A stretch of DNA of 64,000 bases from Erwinia sp. SLM-02 (GTDB lineage: Bacteria; Pseudomonadota; Gammaproteobacteria; Enterobacterales; Enterobacteriaceae). The notes under the pieces are model-generated. The model was not told where the DNA came from. It saw nothing but the letters and a program-made list of their open reading frames with translations, and ran no database searches. Of the stretch, positions 7,450 to 15,625 are shown in pieces. Each line of letters opens with the position of its first letter. Position 1 is the stretch's first letter. Where the stretch lies: NCBI RefSeq assembly GCF_037450285.1, contig NZ_JAQISN010000001.1, positions 2,108,001 through 2,172,000 on the forward strand. Direction: 5' to 3'. Both the position numbers and the translations under genes were made by a program.

Positions 7450-8367
7450 ATGAAGTTGCGTCGTATTCCTGCCTGGCTGCCGCTGCTGGCCGCACTGTTC
7501 TCTCTCTATTTTATCTGGGGTTCCACCTATCTGGTTATCCGCATCGGCGTGGAAAGCTGGCCGCCGATGATGATGGCCGGGCTGCGCTTCCTGCTGGCGG
7601 GCGTTGTGCTGCTGGCGTTCCTGCTGCTGCGCGGTGAAAAACTGCCGTCGCTGAAAGCCACGAAGAATGCGGCGATTATCGGCATTTTGCTGCTGGCGAT
7701 GGGGAACGGCGCGGTGACCGTTGCTGAGCATCAGCACGTACCTTCAGGCCTGGCTGCGGTGATGGTGGCGACCGTGCCGCTGTTTGCCATGTGTTTCAGC
7801 CGGATGTTCGGCATTCAGACCCGCTGGATTGAGTGGCTGGGGATTGGCGTCGGGCTGGTGGGGATCCTGCTGCTGAACAGCGGCGGGCATATGGCCGGCA
7901 ATCCGTGGGGCGCGCTGATGATTCTGGCCGGCTCCATGACCTGGGCGTTCGGCTCCGTCTGGGGTTCACGCATTGAACTGCCGCAGGGGATGATGGCGGG
8001 CGCGATTGAGATGCTGTCGGCGGGTATCGTTTTACTGCTCGCCAGCACGCTGAGCGGTGAGCATCTGACCGGCACCCCCACGCTTCCCGGATTTCTGGCG
8101 CTGGGCTATCTGAGCCTGTTCGGTTCGATTATCGCCATCAACGCCTATATGTTCCTGATCCGCAACGTTACGCCGGCGGTCGCCACCAGCTATGCCTACG
8201 TCAACCCCGTCGTGGCGGTGCTGTTAGGAATTGGCTTCGCCGGAGAATCGCTGTCGTCGCGCGAATGGCTGGCGCTGGCGATCATCGTCTTTGCCGTCGT
8301 GCTGGTGACCCTGGGGAAATACCTGTTCCCGGCAAAACCGATTATTAAGCCCGTCAGCCGGGACTAA
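7450..8367 (+). CDS. yedA: EamA-type drug/metabolite transporter YedA
   Basis: A 305-residue inner-membrane protein of the DMT/EamA superfamily with ten predicted transmembrane helices in two repeats. The N-terminal YFIWGSTYLVIRIGVESWPP and the second-repeat YAYVNPVVAVLLG are characteristic of this family, whose members export amino acids and other metabolites; the substrate of YedA is unsettled. E. coli YedA is 306 aa. It is divergent from the yedI pair and convergent with vsr, 3 bp apart. Confidence 0.92.
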   Translation: MKLRRIPAWLPLLAALFSLYFIWGSTYLVIRIGVESWPPMMMAGLRFLLAGVVLLAFLLLRGEKLPSLKATKNAAIIGILLLAMGNGAVTVAEHQHVPSGLAAVMVATVPLFAMCFSRMFGIQTRWIEWLGIGVGLVGILLLNSGGHMAGNPWGALMILAGSMTWAFGSVWGSRIELPQGMMAGAIEMLSAGIVLLLASTLSGEHLTGTPTLPGFLALGYLSLFGSIIAINAYMFLIRNVTPAVATSYAYVNPVVAVLLGIGFAGESLSSREWLALAIIVFAVVLVTLGKYLFPAKPIIKPVSRD

Positions 8368-8370
8368 GCG

Positions 8371-8838
8371 CTACAGCTGGTGGATCCCCTGCTCGTCGAT
8401 CTCGCCGTTGCTCTCAGCGGCGCAGATCCACTCTTCCAGGCGGGCGCTTAGCGCCTGTTCTTCCAGCCGGGTTTTCCCACGCAGCGAACACTCCCACACC
8501 AGCAGCACCTTCCAGCCACCGTCGGTGAGTTCGGCAATATAGCGTTTATCCCGCACCACGTTACTGTCGATTTTCCCCATCCAGAACGCCGTGCGCGTGG
8601 CGGGCACCTTAAACAGGTGGCAGTGGTGATGATGCCAGAAGCAGCCGTGAACAAAGATGATTGCCCGATAGTCAGGCAGAACGAAATCGGGCCTGCCGGG
8701 CAGGGACTTATCCTGTACCCGAAACGGGATATCCAGTTCACCCAGCAGTTCCGCCACGCGCTGTTCAATGGCGGTATCGCGAGTGCGGATTGCCCGCATA
8801 TTTTTACTGCGCACGTCGGGTTTATGTACGTCAGCCAT
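8371..8838 (-). CDS. vsr: Very short patch repair endonuclease
   Basis: Nicks DNA 5' of the T in T:G mismatches that arise from deamination of 5-methylcytosine in CCWGG sites. The catalytic Asp51 (PGRPDFV), the metal/zinc ligands in FVHGCFWHHHHC (Cys66, His69, His71, Cys73) and Cys117 are all present at the numbering of E. coli Vsr (156 aa), so it looks intact. In E. coli vsr overlaps dcm; no dcm methyltransferase is found here and the position is occupied by queH. Either dcm is elsewhere or the repair enzyme has outlived its methylase. Confidence 0.95.
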   Translation of the reverse strand: MADVHKPDVRSKNMRAIRTRDTAIEQRVAELLGELDIPFRVQDKSLPGRPDFVLPDYRAIIFVHGCFWHHHHCHLFKVPATRTAFWMGKIDSNVVRDKRYIAELTDGGWKVLLVWECSLRGKTRLEEQALSARLEEWICAAESNGEIDEQGIHQL

Positions 8839-8939
8839 CCTGAGCTTCCTTTGGCAAGAACGTCTGAGTATAGCGCTTTATTGTCGCGCAGGATGCCCCT
8901 ACACTTACCCCCCACTCCAATTAATGTGGATCTGATTTT

Positions 8940-9608
8940 ATGAGCACTGTTGAACGCGAAACGCTGACGCTGCCGAAAGGCGCCAAAAAACTGCTGCTGC
9001 ACTCCTGCTGCGCGCCCTGCTCCGGGGAAGTCATGGAGGCCCTACAGGCCTCAGGGATTGATTACACTATCTTCTTCTACAATCCCAATATTCACCCGCA
9101 GAAAGAGTATCTGCTGCGCAAAGAGGAGAATATCCGCTTTGCCGAACAGCACGGCATTCCCTTTGTCGATGCGGATTACGATACCGACAACTGGTTTGCG
9201 CGGGCTAAGGGGATGGAGTGGGAACCGGAGCGCGGCGTGCGCTGCACCATGTGTTTTGATATGCGTTTCGAGCGGACCGCGCTTTATGCCACTGAAAACG
9301 GCTTCCCGGTCATTGCCAGCTCGCTGGGCATCTCCCGCTGGAAGAACATGCAGCAGATCAACGACTGCGGGGATCGCGCCGCCGCCCACTATCAGGGCAT
9401 TACCTGGTGGGACTACAACTGGCGCAAGAAAGGCGGATCGGCGCGGATGATTGAAATCAGCAAACGCGAGCGGTTTTATCAGCAGGAGTACTGCGGCTGC
9501 GTCTACTCGCTGCGCGACAGCAATCTGCATCGTAAAAGTCAGGGCCGCCCGTTAATCAAGCTGGGCGTGCTCTATTACGGGGATGAGGACGTCGAAAAGA
9601 AAGCGTGA
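8940..9608 (+). CDS. queH: Epoxyqueuosine reductase QueH
   Basis: Cytoplasmic enzyme that reduces epoxyqueuosine to queuosine in tRNA (anticodon position 34); a non-homologous alternative to QueG. The 222 residues contain LLLHSCCAPCS (Cys23, Cys24), CTMCFDMR (Cys102, Cys105) and EYCGC (Cys185, Cys187), the cysteines that bind the 4Fe-4S cluster and a second iron in the DUF208/QueH family. It is divergent from vsr and takes the place dcm holds in E. coli. Many enterobacteria carry queG only, so a search for queG in the rest of this genome would show whether both are present. Confidence 0.94.
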   Translation: MSTVERETLTLPKGAKKLLLHSCCAPCSGEVMEALQASGIDYTIFFYNPNIHPQKEYLLRKEENIRFAEQHGIPFVDADYDTDNWFARAKGMEWEPERGVRCTMCFDMRFERTALYATENGFPVIASSLGISRWKNMQQINDCGDRAAAHYQGITWWDYNWRKKGGSARMIEISKRERFYQQEYCGCVYSLRDSNLHRKSQGRPLIKLGVLYYGDEDVEKKA

Positions 9609-9753
9609 TCAAAACACGTCCACGGCGCAGTTGTAAGACTGGCGTGGGTGAGCCGTCGGGCCATTCCTGGCCAACGTTGCGTTAACGTTCAGGCGCTGAA
9701 AAAAGGCCGGCGATACGCTAAATGGACAGGCAATTAAAAGGCAGGTTTAACAA

Positions 9754-9783
9754 AGTAACGTCCCTCACGTAAGGGACGTTACT
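9754..9783. terminator. Perfect 12 bp stem-loop between queH and a small gene
   Basis: AGTAACGTCCCT pairs exactly with AGGGACGTTACT around a 6 nt loop. It lies between the convergent ends of queH and the ribbon-helix-helix gene. There is no long T-run, so termination is likely but not certain. Confidence 0.55.
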
Positions 9784-9812
9784 GACATTGGGCTTGGAAA
9801 ACGCTCCAGCGA

Positions 9813-10061
9813 TTACTTCTTCTTTTTACCTTTTTTCAGCAGCGCACGGATCTGCTTGAGTTCGGCCGCGCTCAGCTGTTCAGTCAGCTCTTCAGGGGTA
9901 TCCTGGTTGTCAACCTCCGGCTCCTGCGCCCCTTCCAGGGTGATAAGCAGACGGCGGGTAACTTCCTGACTGACCGAAGTTTGATTTTCGAGCGCGATAG
10001 CTTTCAGCGTTTCTTTTAATACAGGATCGATCTTTAACGTCAGGCTTACTGTCTCGGTCAT
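9813..10061 (-). CDS. Ribbon-helix-helix type small protein
   Basis: An 82-residue protein with an N-terminal beta strand and two helices (VSLTLKIDPVLKETLKAIAL, then NQTSVSQEVTRRLLITLEG) like Arc/MetJ-type ribbon-helix-helix DNA-binding domains, followed by an acidic linker (about 47-62) and a lysine-rich tail. CAGGAGA supplies a strong ribosome site before the ATG at 10061. No toxin-like partner lies next to it, so I do not call it an antitoxin. Target unknown. Confidence 0.7.
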   Translation of the reverse strand: MTETVSLTLKIDPVLKETLKAIALENQTSVSQEVTRRLLITLEGAQEPEVDNQDTPEELTEQLSAAELKQIRALLKKGKKKK

Positions 10062-10142
10062 TGTTGAATCTCCTGATAAATTTACACATCAAGTTAGCCT
10101 GTCAGGCTAAATTTAACCATACTGTCATAAAAATTTAATATA

Positions 10143-10835
10143 TCAGTGGCTCATGCCAAACTCGGCCAGCACCTGGCGGTCCGTGCCGCAGAAATCGCCC
10201 TGCAGCTCCGCGCAGAGTTTTGCCATATAAGCCACCAGAAAATCAGCATTAATCTCCGCCAGGCGTTTGCCTTCAAAGGTCTGCATGGTTTGCGGCAGCT
10301 TGAGCAATTTTTTCTGAAAATGGTCCAGCGCCCACTCCGCATCATCCAGCGGTCTTTCGCGGGCCAGCGGATCGTGGCTGTCAAACAGCGAGCGCCCCAA
10401 GGCGCCGGAGACGTAAAACACCCGCGCCAGACCTATCGCACCCAGCGATTCCAGGCGATCCGCGTCCTGCACGATTTTTGCTTCCAGCGTTTCCGGAGTG
10501 ACGGCGGCGCTGAAGCTGTGGGCGTGTACCGCGTGCATCACGGCGGCAATTTTCTCCGTCGGGAAATCCGGGAACTCCGTCAGCAGCAGCCGCTTCGCTT
10601 CCTCCGCCGCCATGGCGGAAGCCAGGTGCCGCTCAGGATGATTTTTCGGTAGGTTAACGATGTCGTGAAAATAGCAGCTGGTGAGCACCACCAGCGGGTC
10701 GGCCTCGCTTCCCTGCATAATGCGCTGAGCGGTTTGCCAGACGCGCGCCAGATGCGCCACATCATGCGCCTTATCTTCTTTCTGCCAGCTCTGGTGCAGC
10801 CAGTGTTCAAAACGTGATTGCCAGGTATTCAGCAT
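10143..10835 (-). CDS. yedJ: HD-domain phosphohydrolase YedJ
   Basis: A 230-residue HD-superfamily protein (E. coli YedJ 231 aa), a predicted metal-dependent phosphohydrolase of unknown substrate. Metal ligands are visible as HDVAH (His24, Asp25, His28), FHD (His57, Asp58) and a later Asp in VQDADRLE. I start at the ATG at 10835 with GGGGAG upstream rather than at 10910. Followed by the small ribbon-helix-helix gene on the same strand. Confidence 0.92.
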   Translation of the reverse strand: MLNTWQSRFEHWLHQSWQKEDKAHDVAHLARVWQTAQRIMQGSEADPLVVLTSCYFHDIVNLPKNHPERHLASAMAAEEAKRLLLTEFPDFPTEKIAAVMHAVHAHSFSAAVTPETLEAKIVQDADRLESLGAIGLARVFYVSGALGRSLFDSHDPLARERPLDDAEWALDHFQKKLLKLPQTMQTFEGKRLAEINADFLVAYMAKLCAELQGDFCGTDRQVLAEFGMSH

Positions 10836-11159
10836 TAAAGACTCCCCTTCATTCTTGGACTTGTTGCGATCTGAATGGCGATGAGCCACGACAGCCTGCT
10901 GTGCCCGCACGATAAAAATGCGACCCTTATCACTTTATAATGCATGTATTCATTATGTTACAGCCTGATGACAGGAAGTTTTCTGCAGCTAATTTATACC
11001 GATTAAATTTCAGGCAAATCAGTAAGCAGTCATAATACAGGCTAAAGGTAACGAAACGTTTCACCTGTTCCTCCTGGCCTGAGATTATCGTTTGCGTTCT
11101 GCTGAGCTCTCCAGGTATGCTCCACACTTTTCCGAATATTTTAAAAATGCCGCCCTGCT

Positions 11160-11295
11160 TTAAGACATTGTAATTAAGCAACATGTAAAATATGTTACGC
11201 TGCAAAAATGGTATCGGGCGGCGGCGTAAACAGGGCGATTTTAAAGCCCGCCTGTCGTCCTGAACGCCCGATGATCTTTCCGTTTTTTTTATTAA
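11160..11295 (+). ncRNA. Possible structured RNA between yedJ and the phage-type gene
   Basis: The 510 bp gap before 11425 has no convincing protein. In it, ATCGGGCG (11213-11220) pairs with CGCCCGAT (11265-11272), enclosing an inner CAGG/GGGC hairpin (about 11231-11254); a run of eight T follows at 11283-11290. This layout fits a terminator of a short transcript or a small RNA. No known RNA family was recognised and no promoter is clear, so this is a candidate only. Confidence 0.3.
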
Positions 11296-11424
11296 ATTTT
11301 ACTGATGTTTTACGAAAATAATGCTTCTGATTGGTGTTAAAGGTTTAAGTTAGGAGTTCTCCGCATTGTGTTTTCATTTTAACTATGTAGCTGGTTTGGT
11401 TCAGAAAGATATAGAGGTTATCCC

Positions 11425-12081
11425 ATGAAAGAACGCCCGATTCTGTTCAGCGATCAACGGGTGCGCGCCCTGCTATCTGGCCGGCAAAGCCAGACCCGGC
11501 GCATCATGAAATCCCAACCTTTCGGACCCGGTCAGGATAATCATGAAGGCTGTTACGGCATTGACGTTCAGCGTAACCACCTGCAAGGAAACCTGGTCAT
11601 GAGCATGGAGAACATCAGCTACCACAGCCCGCACGGTCAGCCGGGGGATCGGCTGTGGGTGCGCGAAACCTGGCGCGGCCCGGTGATTGCTGCAGAAGAT
11701 GTTGCACGTTATCAGCAGGATCCGGCGGCATTCAAGGACCGCCAGTACTGCCGCTACCGCGCCGATACCAGCGCCTTCGGCAGCGAAGAGGGGGTGGGTC
11801 ATCCCGGCTGGCAGGCGGGTATTCACATGCCGCGCTGGGCCAGCCGTATCGATCTGCTGATTACCCGTCTGCGCGTGGAGAAAATCCAGGATATCAGTGA
11901 TGATGACATCATGGCGGAAGGCGTACAGTTTGACAGCCATTTTTTAAACAACTTTTTTACCATACAGAACGAAACCGTCTCCCCCAAGGAAGCCTATCGC
12001 AAGGCCTGGACCGCGCAGTACGGCGGAACCAGTTGGGAAGTGAACCCCTGGGTGTGGGTGATTGATTTTGAACGGATCTGA
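11425..12081 (+). CDS. Phage-type ASCH-like hypothetical protein
   Basis: A 218-residue protein beginning MKERPILFSDQRVRALLSGR, a start I associate with a family found mainly in lambdoid and other prophages, with QTRRIMK, GDRLWVRETW and WVIDFERI also typical. These have an ASCH/PUA-like fold that may bind nucleic acid; the function is unknown. It stands alone between yedJ and mtfA without other phage genes, so it is a domesticated or stranded phage gene. GAGG precedes the ATG at suitable distance and a terminator follows at 12100. Confidence 0.7.
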   Translation: MKERPILFSDQRVRALLSGRQSQTRRIMKSQPFGPGQDNHEGCYGIDVQRNHLQGNLVMSMENISYHSPHGQPGDRLWVRETWRGPVIAAEDVARYQQDPAAFKDRQYCRYRADTSAFGSEEGVGHPGWQAGIHMPRWASRIDLLITRLRVEKIQDISDDDIMAEGVQFDSHFLNNFFTIQNETVSPKEAYRKAWTAQYGGTSWEVNPWVWVIDFERI

Positions 12082-12099
12082 TCGTCGTTAATCATGCAC

Positions 12100-12125
12100 G
12101 GCGCTGAAGTTTTTCAGCGCCTTTT
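12100..12125 (+). terminator. Terminator after the phage-type gene
   Basis: GGCGCTGAA pairs with TTCAGCGCC around a 4 nt T-rich loop and is followed by TTTT. Confidence 0.8.
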
Positions 12126-12323
12126 GCGCCGCATCACAGACAATTCTTAATATAACTGGTTGAATACGCCCCTCAAATTGCCATTAAAAATGGCCGTTTT
12201 CGTGATAATCATTTCATCCTCTTCACACCCCTCCCGTGCAGTGCGCATTCTCCCGTTGCAGCACGAGTGCAGCTGCGGCATGGTGTAAGGGGAATTTTTT
12301 ATCTGAGTGGGGGCAATATCAGC

Positions 12324-13118
12324 ATGATCAGATGGCCGTGGAAAAGCGACGATGACGCAGCGACCAGTGGATTACCCTGGCAGCAGGCGCTGGAGATGCC
12401 GCTGCTGGCTCCGCTCGATGAAGCTGAACGTCAAAATTTGGTTACCCTCGCCGCCCGGTTTTTACGGCAGAAACGTCTGCTAGGCCTGCAGGATTTGGAA
12501 CTGGACGATCTGAAACGCTGCCGGGTGGCGCTGCTGTTCTGCCTGCCGGTGCTCAGCCTGGGCTACGATTGGCTGGATGGCTTTCATGAAGTGCTGATCT
12601 ATCCCACGCCTTTTATGGTTGATGACGAATGGCAGGACGAGTTCGGCCTGGTACACCGCGAACGCATGGTGCAATCCGGCCAGAGCTGGGAACAGGGGCC
12701 GATTGTGCTGAACTGGCTGGATATTCAGGACTCGTTCGACCGCTCCGGCTATAACCTGGTGATCCACGAAGTGGCCCACAAGCTGGATGCCCACGGCAGC
12801 GGTGAATCGACCGGTATTCCGGCCATGGCGCTGCGCGACGTTGCCGGATGGGAGCGCGATATGCTGGCCGCCATGAATGAAATCCAGGAGGAGATTGACC
12901 TGGTGGGTGAAAACGCCGCCACGATCGATGCCTATGCCGCCAGCGATCCCGCCGAGTGCTTCGCCGTCCTGTCGGAATATTTCTTCAGCGCCCCCGAGCT
13001 GCTGCTGGCGCGTTTTCCCGTGGTGTACCAACGCCTGCGCCAGTTCTATCGCCAGGATCCGTATCAGCGGCTTGAGCGACAGCTGGAACAGCTGAATCCG
13101 GGTGGAATTGTTCATTAA
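12324..13118 (+). CDS. mtfA: Mlc titration factor A, zinc peptidase
   Basis: MtfA binds and inactivates the glucose repressor Mlc, derepressing ptsG, and has metal-dependent aminopeptidase activity. The 264 residues begin MIRWPWK and carry the HEVAH metalloprotease motif at 148-152 with a downstream glutamate region, as in the E. coli protein (265 aa). I start at the ATG at 12324; an upstream in-frame ATG at 12267 has no family support. The gene is followed by tRNA-Asn as in E. coli (mtfA-asnT). Confidence 0.94.
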   Translation: MIRWPWKSDDDAATSGLPWQQALEMPLLAPLDEAERQNLVTLAARFLRQKRLLGLQDLELDDLKRCRVALLFCLPVLSLGYDWLDGFHEVLIYPTPFMVDDEWQDEFGLVHRERMVQSGQSWEQGPIVLNWLDIQDSFDRSGYNLVIHEVAHKLDAHGSGESTGIPAMALRDVAGWERDMLAAMNEIQEEIDLVGENAATIDAYAASDPAECFAVLSEYFFSAPELLLARFPVVYQRLRQFYRQDPYQRLERQLEQLNPGGIVH

Positions 13119-13218
13119 AACAACGCACTGCTTTAAACGCCATCAGTTAAAAGCCATCGCGTTTTTTGCTGTTGACAGCCAACAGGCGGATCGCTAATAT
13201 GCGCCTCGTTCACACGAT

Positions 13219-13294
13219 TCCTCTGTAGTTCAGTCGGTAGAACGGCGGACTGTTAATCCGTATGTCACTGGTTCGAGTCCAGTCAGAGGAGCCA
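13219..13294 (+). tRNA. asnT: tRNA-Asn (anticodon GTT)
   Basis: A 76 nt tRNA with acceptor TCCTCTG pairing with CAGAGGA, D-loop AGTTCAGTCGGT, anticodon loop ACTGTTAATC (anticodon GTT), GGTTCGAGTCC in the T-arm and an encoded GCCA end. The sequence matches enterobacterial tRNA-Asn. A terminator follows at once. tRNA-Asn genes are common integration sites for islands; no integrase is adjacent here. Confidence 0.98.
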
Positions 13295-13302
13295 TATTTA
13301 AG

Positions 13303-13338
13303 AAGCCCGCTCAGGGAAACCTGAGCGGGCTTTTTGCT
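13303..13338 (+). terminator. Terminator after tRNA-Asn
   Basis: AAGCCCGCTCAGG pairs with CCTGAGCGGGCTT across a GAAA loop and is followed by TTTTT. Confidence 0.9.
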
Positions 13339-13395
13339 TTCTGCGATTAGCGACACAAAATTCTCAACGGATTGACGTTCAGCAAATGCCCGTGT

Positions 13396-13513
13396 TTACA
13401 GTACAAAGGCGAACTGAGAACCGTTCGGGAGTTCAACATCGAGGCTCAGTTTTCCGCCAGCGGCCTCTGCATAGCGTTTGCACGATTAACTTGAGTTCGC
13501 TGCCGGTGCCGGG
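13396..13513 (-). pseudogene. Relic of an XRE/HigA-type antitoxin, C-terminal end
   Basis: On the minus strand the 29 codons from 13482 to the TAA at 13396 read CKRYAEAAGGKLSLDVELPN then GSQFAFVL, the usual C-terminus of helix-turn-helix antitoxins with a KRYAEAAGG helix. Just upstream the natural continuation (GSELKL) is in a different frame and the frame itself has a stop, so a frameshift and truncation have destroyed the gene. The rest of the 320 bp gap between tRNA-Asn and the AraC gene holds nothing else I can name. Confidence 0.6.
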
Positions 13514-13616
13514 CCGTCTGGGTTGATGTAGTCATTCGCGTTCATTATTAGCCTGTATCCTCCACCTGGTGTATAAAAATGCATTCGGTGTTTAAAACAA
13601 AGGATACCTTCAGAAG

Positions 13617-14582
13617 ATGTCCAGACCGACAGAACTCTACGTCCCTCACGTTCTTGATGCTGCGGATATCCCGCCGGAGCTACGCTATCAGCAAATATCG
13701 CAGAATATTAGCTGCTACGGCATAGACGTTGCCGACGATCGCCGGCCGGAAGAGATTATCGCCCAGCATAAAACCATTTCCGGTACGAAAGGCGATTTTT
13801 GCAGTGCCTGGGGTTCCCGCAATATCACCGTGTTCGACCCGCATAAAACCGAGCAGACTTCGCTCTATTTTTCTCTGCTGCTGGAAGGGTCACAGATTAT
13901 CAGCGGCAGAAAAAAATCTACCGCCACGGAAGTCACCTCGGGTTCGCTGATGGTGCATGAGCGCAATGATTATTACACCTACCGCAGCGATGACGTCAGG
14001 CAGCTGTATCTGCTACCCGATATGGAAGCCGTCAAAGAGATTTTTGACGGCAGGCTGCCGGGGCCGATGCTGGCGATGGAGAATCATCACCTCAAGGACT
14101 TTATGGTGGCGCATATGCTGTTACTGCACAGCCATTCCGCCGCGATGAACGTGAAATCAACTTCGCTGATCCTGGATGGCCTGCACAATATGGCGTTATT
14201 GATGCTGGCCGACGTGGCGAAGGAACAGGGCCTGCTCTCAAGCGGGAATCTCAGCCACGTTTATAATGCGGCTCGGTCGTATATCGCGCAGAATTATTCC
14301 CGACACGATTTATCCCCCGATAGCATTTCTCAGGAACTGCGCTATTCCCGTTCCAGCCTGGACCGCGCGTTTAAAGAGCAGAGAACCACGGTGATGGCGG
14401 TGATTAAAGAAATACGCCTGATTAAAGCCCGTGAAATGCTGGAAAAGGATATCCACCTGAGAATTGAGCAAATTGCGTGGCGCTGCGGATTCAGCAGCGC
14501 ATTTATCTTCAGCAAAAATTTTCGCGAGAAGTATAAAGTTCCACCCACGGTCTGGCGGGATAACTTTAATCCGTCGAATTAA
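13617..14582 (+). CDS. AraC family transcriptional regulator
   Basis: A 321-residue regulator with an unassigned N-terminal sensor region and a C-terminal AraC-type double helix-turn-helix (about residues 215-318: ARSYIAQNYSRHDLSPDSIS, then YSRSSLDRAFKE, ending with CGFSSAFIFSKNFREKYKV and PPTVWR). Target and inducer are unknown. It stands alone between tRNA-Asn and a convergent LysR gene. Confidence 0.85.
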   Translation: MSRPTELYVPHVLDAADIPPELRYQQISQNISCYGIDVADDRRPEEIIAQHKTISGTKGDFCSAWGSRNITVFDPHKTEQTSLYFSLLLEGSQIISGRKKSTATEVTSGSLMVHERNDYYTYRSDDVRQLYLLPDMEAVKEIFDGRLPGPMLAMENHHLKDFMVAHMLLLHSHSAAMNVKSTSLILDGLHNMALLMLADVAKEQGLLSSGNLSHVYNAARSYIAQNYSRHDLSPDSISQELRYSRSSLDRAFKEQRTTVMAVIKEIRLIKAREMLEKDIHLRIEQIAWRCGFSSAFIFSKNFREKYKVPPTVWRDNFNPSN

Positions 14583-14595
14583 ACCCTGGCGAACT

Positions 14596-15495
14596 TCACT
14601 GCGGATCTTCGCAGCCAAACGCCTGCAGTAACCACCGTTTCAGGGCGAGGATAGTTTCCCTCTGAGCCTTTTCCGGGCTGGTGACAAAGTAATATTGTCC
14701 ACCCGGCAAACTGCCCGGCAGCGCAATATGCAGAAGCTTCTGCGCCAGCGCGCGCTGCACCAGCAGTTCGCTGGCCAGCAATACCCCCTGCCCGGCGATG
14801 GCCGCCTGAATCGCATGCATTTCATCATCAAAACGGGTGCCCGAAGCCACGGAAAGGTCTGCCGGACCAAAGGCTTCCTTCCAGTGCTGCCAGCTCGGCT
14901 CCTGCGTGGGCACCAGACGATTTTCAATATGAAACAGCGTCTGCCCCTTCAGGTCTTCGCGGGTCTTCAGCCTAAGCGCCGGGCTGGCCACCAGAACAAA
15001 GCGGTCCTGATACAGCAGCGTATTATCCAGCGAACTGTCCGGCTTCATGCCGTAGCGGATCGCGCAGTCAGCCTTCGTACCGCGCACATCCACCAGTTCC
15101 GTCCCGCTGTGCAGGCGCAGTTCCAGATCCGCCAGTTCGGCATTCAGCTGCGGCAGCCTTGGCACCAGCCAGTTGGTCAGAAAGTTTGAGGTGGTGCTCA
15201 GCGTCAGCGCCGCCGATTGACTGGCATGCGTCAGCGTTTCAACGGCCTCGCGCAGCGTGGCAAAGATGCTGCCCGAGGCGCGAAACAGAATGTCCCCGGC
15301 AGGCGTCAGGGCCACCCCACGTGCCGAGCGGGTGAACAGCCGCTGGTCGAGCGACGCTTCCAGAGTACGGATCTGATGGCTGATGGCGGTGGGCGTCACG
15401 CCGATTTCCTCTGCCGCCTGCTTAAAGCTGGCGTGGCGGGCAACGGCGTCAAAGGCGCGGATGGCGGAAAGCGGCGGCAGTCTGGGTGATTTCAT
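14596..15495 (-). CDS. LysR family transcriptional regulator (GcvA-like)
   Basis: A 299-residue LysR regulator. The N-terminal helix-turn-helix (PPLSAIRAFDAVARHASFKQ and AEEIGVTPTAISHQIRTLE) is of the GcvA type and is followed by a LysR substrate-binding domain. Start codon choice is open: ATG codons at 15495, 15516 and 15546 are in frame, and I prefer 15495 because GcvA-like proteins start two to six residues before RLPPL. It is divergent from the MFS transporter gene, with about 130 bp between starts, which suggests that it controls that transporter. Confidence 0.88.
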   Translation of the reverse strand: MKSPRLPPLSAIRAFDAVARHASFKQAAEEIGVTPTAISHQIRTLEASLDQRLFTRSARGVALTPAGDILFRASGSIFATLREAVETLTHASQSAALTLSTTSNFLTNWLVPRLPQLNAELADLELRLHSGTELVDVRGTKADCAIRYGMKPDSSLDNTLLYQDRFVLVASPALRLKTREDLKGQTLFHIENRLVPTQEPSWQHWKEAFGPADLSVASGTRFDDEMHAIQAAIAGQGVLLASELLVQRALAQKLLHIALPGSLPGGQYYFVTSPEKAQRETILALKRWLLQAFGCEDPQ

Positions 15496-15625
15496 AGCTG
15501 AATTTAACTCATCCATGGCTGAAAAAGATGATTTTGATTGCCGCATTATATCGAGATTAACCTGTTACGTATCGCAATGAGCAGATGAATCAGTTTCATC
15601 ACTTACGAATTGACAGGAAAAATTC

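Noticed and set aside
10930..11205. 91-residue minus-strand ORF in the yedJ gap
   Set aside because: No ribosome site, odd composition and overlap with the promoter side of yedJ. Not reported as a gene.
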